A DNA stretch of 64,000 bases, taken from positions 377,001-441,000 of the forward strand of contig NZ_KQ130453.1 in the NCBI RefSeq assembly GCF_001046635.1. Reading direction: 5' to 3'. Source of the stretch: Novosphingobium barchaimii LL02. Its GTDB lineage: Bacteria; Pseudomonadota; Alphaproteobacteria; Sphingomonadales; Sphingomonadaceae. Position numbers and translations under genes: made by a program. The stretch's first letter is position 1, and every line of letters begins with the position of its first letter. This document shows positions 60,622 to 64,000 of the stretch, in pieces. Below the pieces are notes generated by a model. It was not told the DNA's origin, searched no databases, and was given only the letters and a program-made list of their open reading frames with translations.

Positions 60622-62043
60622 TCAGGCGGCGGCGTTCGCTGCTTCGCGCCCGGCATCGCTGCGGCTCCGGCCGTAGAGGTAGTAGACCAGCAGGCCGATG
60701 ACGTTCCATGCCCCGAAGCGCACCAGCGTGGAGGCGGGCAGGCTGAACAGCAGGTAGGCGCAGCCAAGGATCGTCAGGGTGCCCACCAGGTACGGTTTGG
60801 GGCAACGGAACAGGCGCGGCAGTTCGGGCATACGGCGGCGCAGGATCATCAGGCACGCCCCGACCGAGATAAAGGCGATCAGCGTACCGGCATTGGCCAG
60901 TTCGGCGATCTCGTCGAGACGGAAGATACCGGCGACTATGGCGATCGAGATGCCCGTCATCAGCGTGATGCGGGTGGGCGCACCGGTGCGGGGGCTGATC
61001 TTGGCAAGGCTGCGCGGCAGCAGGCCATCGCGCGCCATGACGAAGAACACGCGGCTCTGGCCGTACATCATCACCAGGATGACGGAGGGCAGGGCCAGCA
61101 CGGCGGCAAGGGCGATCAGATGCGCGGCAACCGGCTGCCCAAGCTGGCGCAGCACGAGAGCCAGCGGCTCAGGCGAATTGGCAAGCTGCTGGAAGGGCAG
61201 GGCGCCGATCGCGGCAAAGGCAACCGCCATGTAGATCACTGTGCAGACGACCATGGAGCCGACGATGCCGATGGTCAGGTCACGGCCCGGATTCTTGGCT
61301 TCCTCGGCCGAAGTCGCCACGGCGTCGAAGCCGTAGAACGCGAAGAACACGATGGCGGCGGCGGCCATGACGCCGCGCTGCTCACCGCCAACCTCGGTGC
61401 TGACGAAGCCGTAGGGCATGAAAGGTTCGAGGTTGCCGGACTGGAATGCCGGCATCGCCATGGCCACGAACACCGAAAGCGCGACGAGCTTGATGATGAC
61501 CAGCACGATGTTCAGGGTGGCGCTTTCGCGCGTACCGGCGATCAACATGCCCATCACTGCTAGGGCAACGCCCACGGCGGGCAGGTTGACGATGCCGCCG
61601 CCGTGCGGGCCAACCAGCAGCGCATGAGGCAGGTGGACCCCCGCCGACTGTATCCACCCGACCAGATAACCCGACCAGCCGACCGCCACGGTGGAGCAGG
61701 CCAGCGAATATTCGAGGATCAGGCTCCAGCCCACGATCCAGGCGATTGTCTCGCCCATGGCGGCATAGCTGAAGGTATAGGCGCTGCCTGCCGCCGGGAT
61801 CATCGTGGCCATTTCGGCATAGGCGAGGGCGGCGCAGGCGCAGACAGCGCCGGCGATCGCAAAGGCCAGGATCACGGCGGGGCCTGCACGATCGGCGCCC
61901 ACGCCGGTCAGCGTATAAATGCCGGTGCCGACGATGGCGCCCACGCCCAAGGCGATCAGGTGCGGCCAGCTCAGGGTCTTGGCAAGGGAGTGCCCGGATT
62001 CGCGTTTCAGCAACGAGTCTATGGATTTACGCGGTCCGAGCAT
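60622..62043 (-). CDS. APC-family amino-acid permease, possible hydroxyproline importer
   Basis: A 473-residue inner-membrane transporter of the amino acid-polyamine-organocation superfamily, cationic amino-acid transporter-like branch. It has about 12 membrane segments, with the substrate motif GVGAIVGTGIYTLTG in the first segment and EEAKNPGRDLTIGI in the loop after segment six. Between a GntR gene and GH27 in a locus with hydroxyproline enzymes, it most likely brings in hydroxyproline or proline. It begins 21 bases after the GntR stop (GGGGGAACC before the ATG) and precedes GH27 by 55 bases. Substrate assignment is by context only. Confidence 0.85.
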   Translation of the reverse strand: MLGPRKSIDSLLKRESGHSLAKTLSWPHLIALGVGAIVGTGIYTLTGVGADRAGPAVILAFAIAGAVCACAALAYAEMATMIPAAGSAYTFSYAAMGETIAWIVGWSLILEYSLACSTVAVGWSGYLVGWIQSAGVHLPHALLVGPHGGGIVNLPAVGVALAVMGMLIAGTRESATLNIVLVIIKLVALSVFVAMAMPAFQSGNLEPFMPYGFVSTEVGGEQRGVMAAAAIVFFAFYGFDAVATSAEEAKNPGRDLTIGIVGSMVVCTVIYMAVAFAAIGALPFQQLANSPEPLALVLRQLGQPVAAHLIALAAVLALPSVILVMMYGQSRVFFVMARDGLLPRSLAKISPRTGAPTRITLMTGISIAIVAGIFRLDEIAELANAGTLIAFISVGACLMILRRRMPELPRLFRCPKPYLVGTLTILGCAYLLFSLPASTLVRFGAWNVIGLLVYYLYGRSRSDAGREAANAAA

Positions 62044-62064
62044 GGTTCCCCCTGAAAATGTGGA

Positions 62065-62721
62065 TCAGCCGGTCTGGCTGGCGGCGAAATGAGCGCGCAG
62101 GTCGTCGAGCGTGCTGGCGATGTGCTGGGTGAGCAGACCCTTCACCTTGTCCGCCTCTCCGGCGAGCCAGGCGTCGAGCAGGTCACGGTGTTCGGAATGC
62201 GCGCGGTCGCCGCGCCCCGCAGGTTCGAGATGCGCGATCACGTAGCGTTCGGCGAGAACCTCGAGCCGTTCGACGTGCTGGGTGGTCAGCAGGCGCTTAC
62301 CGGGCCGCACCAGCGCAACGTGGAATTCCCGGTTGCGTAGGCCGACATTGGCAAGATCGCCGCGCGCCGCCTCATCGAGCCGTTCGAAGGCGGCCACGGC
62401 GGCCTCCTTGTCGGCCTCGTCGGCGTGGCGGCAGGCATAGGCGACGGCCGCCGGTTCGATGGCCAGGCGAAGGAGGTAGATTTCCTCGGCCTGATCGCTC
62501 GACATCGGGCGGACGAACCAGCCGCGATTGGCCTGACTGGTCAGCAGGCCCTCATGCTCGAGGCGGGTCAGCGCCTCGCGCAGGGGAATCTTGCTGACGC
62601 CTAACTCCGCTGCAAGCGCGTCCTGGCGGACCGGCTCCATTACGGGAAGTTTACCTTCGACGATCCTTTCGCGGATCACGTCAAAAATCCGTTCTGCAAG
62701 CGTGCGGACGACGATCGTCAC
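62065..62721 (-). CDS. FCD-type GntR regulator 2 of the hydroxyproline locus
   Basis: A 218-residue FCD GntR regulator. The helix-turn-helix region is PVRQDALAAELGVSKIPLREALTRLEHEGLLTSQANRGWFV (about residues 30-70). The FCD domain shows LLRLAIEPAAVAYACRHAD, REFHVALVRPG and SEHRDLLDAWLAGEADK, with the His residues used for metal or ligand. GTG 62721 follows ATGGAG at good distance; TTG 62724 is the alternative. It heads the leftward unit GntR-permease-GH27, with an operator-like copy 50 bases upstream. Regulators next to hydroxyproline epimerases and oxidases in proteobacteria are often of this type. Whether it or the paralogue at 45794 binds the shared palindrome is unknown. Confidence 0.87.
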   Translation of the reverse strand: MTIVVRTLAERIFDVIRERIVEGKLPVMEPVRQDALAAELGVSKIPLREALTRLEHEGLLTSQANRGWFVRPMSSDQAEEIYLLRLAIEPAAVAYACRHADEADKEAAVAAFERLDEAARGDLANVGLRNREFHVALVRPGKRLLTTQHVERLEVLAERYVIAHLEPAGRGDRAHSEHRDLLDAWLAGEADKVKGLLTQHIASTLDDLRAHFAASQTG

Positions 62722-62769
62722 CAATATATCTCCATATCGAAAGCAACCGTGTGAAACCCGGCCTCACTA

Positions 62770-62781
62770 ACGTATACGGTA
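62770..62781. promoter_or_regulatory. Operator copy 5 (ACGTATACGGTA) before GntR regulator 2
   Basis: ACGTATACGGTA lies about 50 bases upstream of the regulator start and reads TACCGTATACGT on its strand. It matches the TACCGTATACG of copy 6 across the same divergent region, so both directions could be controlled by one protein. Confidence 0.6.
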
Positions 62782-62941
62782 GATGATCCTGAATGCCCCT
62801 GCAATCCGCGCCTCGTTTTCAGAGCCCACGAACTCATCGCCACGCGAATAGTGTCCCGATAAGGGCAACTTTTCTGAAGGCGGGTGAAGCCTGGGGTCAT
62901 TGAGGATGCGGAGCCTTGTATCAGCGATGATCGGTGTATAT

Positions 62942-62955
62942 ACCGTATACGATAT
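62942..62955. promoter_or_regulatory. Operator copy 6 (ACCGTATACGATAT) before the FAD oxidase
   Basis: ACCGTATACGATAT lies 25 bases before the GTG start of the oxidase gene, within an AT-rich segment. It shares GTATACGATAT exactly with copies 2, 3 and 4, so the oxidase belongs to the same proposed regulon. Confidence 0.7.
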
Positions 62956-62979
62956 CTCGTTCATTGCAACGGAGTTTTT

Positions 62980-64000
62980 GTGGGACTAATCGGGATCGTC
63001 GGCGGCGGGGTGGTCGGCCTGTGTACCGGCATCGAATTGCTGGAGGCGGGAGAGCGCGTGGCGATCATCGACAACGATGCCGCCGCGCAGGCCCCATCCT
63101 GGGGCAACGCCGGGCACATCGCGGTCGAGCAGGTAGAGCCGCTGGCCTCGATGAACACGGTGCGCACAATGCCCAGGCGTCTGTTCATGCGCGGCGGCGC
63201 AGTGGGCCTGCCGCCTCTGTCGCTGCCTGCATGGTTACCGTTTGGACTGCGCCTGCTGGCGGCGGCCCGTCCCGAGCGCTTTCGTAGCGGCTGCGCGGCG
63301 CTGGGACCGCTGCTGGATCGGTCAATGCCGGCGTGGGAATCCATGGCGACGCGCATCGGCGCGCCGGAATTGCTGCGGCAGGATGGGCATTTCGTGGTGT
63401 GGCACGGCGATGATGCCGCCAGTGCCGGACGCGCTTCCTGGGAAATGGCTCGTACCGGCACGGCACAAGTCCGCAGCGCGACGCCGGATGAGCGCGACAT
63501 GCTTGCTGCCCTCGGCAATCGACGTGTAGCCGGAGCGATCCGCTTTTCAGGCAGCGGGCAGATCGCCGATCTCGGCGCCCTGCGTGCTGCCCTGCGCGCA
63601 GCTTTCATCGGGCGCGGCGGCACGATCCACGAGGCATCCGCTGCGCTTGGCCTGAACCATGGACGCGCCGAAATCGCGGGGCTGGACGCGGAGCGGGTGA
63701 TCGTGTGTGCGGGGGTACACTCGCGGGCTCTAATGGAAGCGTTAGGCCATAAGGTGCCGATGATCGCCGAGCGCGGCTACCACGTCCGCGCCGAAGCCTC
63801 AGGCTGGCCGGAGGATCTGCCGCCGGTGGTGTTCGAAGAGCGTTCGATGATCGTGACCCGCTATGGGCCGACCGTGCAGGCGGCCAGCTTCGTGGAATTC
63901 AGCCGGCTCGATGCGCCGGCCGATCCGCGCAAATGGGAACGCCTCGAACACCATGTCGCGCAGCTTGGTTTGCCGATTTCCGGGCCGTTCCGCCGGTGGA
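62980..64000 (+). CDS. FAD-dependent D-amino-acid/D-hydroxyproline dehydrogenase (5' part, cut by window end)
   Basis: An open frame starts at GTG 62980, five bases after a GGAG site, and runs unbroken to the end of the window (340 codons). The N-terminus GIVGGGVVGLCTGIELLEAGERVAIID is a dinucleotide-binding fold ending in the acidic residue that holds FAD ribose. APSWGNAGHIA follows, as in DadA-like D-amino-acid dehydrogenases. Next to a 4-hydroxyproline epimerase it should oxidise cis-4-hydroxy-D-proline to 1-pyrroline-4-hydroxy-2-carboxylate, the substrate of the lyase at 56916. It is divergent from GntR regulator 2 and has its own operator copy. About 80 C-terminal residues are probably missing. 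Confidence 0.85.
   Translation, partial: MGLIGIVGGGVVGLCTGIELLEAGERVAIIDNDAAAQAPSWGNAGHIAVEQVEPLASMNTVRTMPRRLFMRGGAVGLPPLSLPAWLPFGLRLLAAARPERFRSGCAALGPLLDRSMPAWESMATRIGAPELLRQDGHFVVWHGDDAASAGRASWEMARTGTAQVRSATPDERDMLAALGNRRVAGAIRFSGSGQIADLGALRAALRAAFIGRGGTIHEASAALGLNHGRAEIAGLDAERVIVCAGVHSRALMEALGHKVPMIAERGYHVRAEASGWPEDLPPVVFEERSMIVTRYGPTVQAASFVEFSRLDAPADPRKWERLEHHVAQLGLPISGPFRRW

Overview
The window is high-GC DNA from a glycan-degrading, TonB-receptor-rich alphaproteobacterium, most likely a sphingomonad such as Novosphingobium or Sphingomonas. The evidence is three large TonB-dependent receptors (TBDRs) of the sphingomonad/Caulobacter type, several secreted carbohydrate-active enzymes, three FCD-type GntR regulators and a palindromic repeat of a kind I recall from sphingomonads. 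This placement is inference; no rRNA or other taxonomic marker is present. No tRNA, rRNA, CRISPR array, insertion sequence or phage gene was recognised.

Region 1 (about 0.2-11.6 kb) is a tellurite-resistance-type (Ter) stress island. It holds a TerZ-like protein, a two-domain TerA-like protein, a TerC-like (DUF475) membrane protein, two classic TerD proteins and a TerD-like domain fused to a trypsin-like protease. These run without a break into a predicted metabolite-synthesis module: a phosphoribosyltransferase with TRSP domain, a HAD phosphatase, a StiP-type phosphoribosyltransferase with a Pelota-like tail, and a CitE-like lyase. An AIM24 protein follows, with a TelA-like gene and a possible XpaC-like partner on the opposite strand.

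Region 2 (11.9-19.6 kb) is mostly housekeeping: pirin, an OsmC-like protein, an M20 peptidase, a 45-residue basic protein, an SbcC/SbcD-like pair and a dienelactone hydrolase.

Region 3 (19.7-32.1 kb) is an alginate-use locus, read leftward: PL6 lyase, PL17 oligoalginate lyase, hexuronate-type MFS transporter, SDR reductase for the unsaturated uronate product, SGNH esterase, TBDR, GntR regulator and 2-keto-3-deoxygluconate kinase. Together they would cut alginate, import the monomer, reduce it to KDG and phosphorylate it. The KDPG aldolase is not here.

Region 4 (32.7-38.6 kb) holds an outer-membrane beta-barrel protein, a TBDR paired with an exported tyrosine-phosphatase-fold enzyme, and a divergent regulator with two TetR DNA-binding domains.

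Region 5 (38.6-64 kb) is the most interesting. At least six copies of a palindromic operator (best copy ATATCGTATACGATAT) lie upstream of nearly every transcription unit. The genes encode three extracytoplasmic peptidases or peptidase-like proteins (S9 family, DUF885, and a DUF6055 HExxH protein), a DUF5695 protein, GH127, GH43 and GH27 glycosidases, a TBDR, an amino-acid permease, and a set of hydroxyproline-catabolic enzymes: 4-hydroxyproline epimerase, D-amino-acid/D-hydroxyproline oxidase (cut by the window end), a DHDPS-type deaminase and an Ldh2-type imino-acid reductase domain. I propose that this locus strips and eats plant hydroxyproline-rich glycoproteins such as extensins: GH127 and GH43 would remove arabinose from Hyp, GH27 would remove galactose from Ser, peptidases would cut the backbone, and the released hydroxyproline would go toward 2-oxoglutarate.
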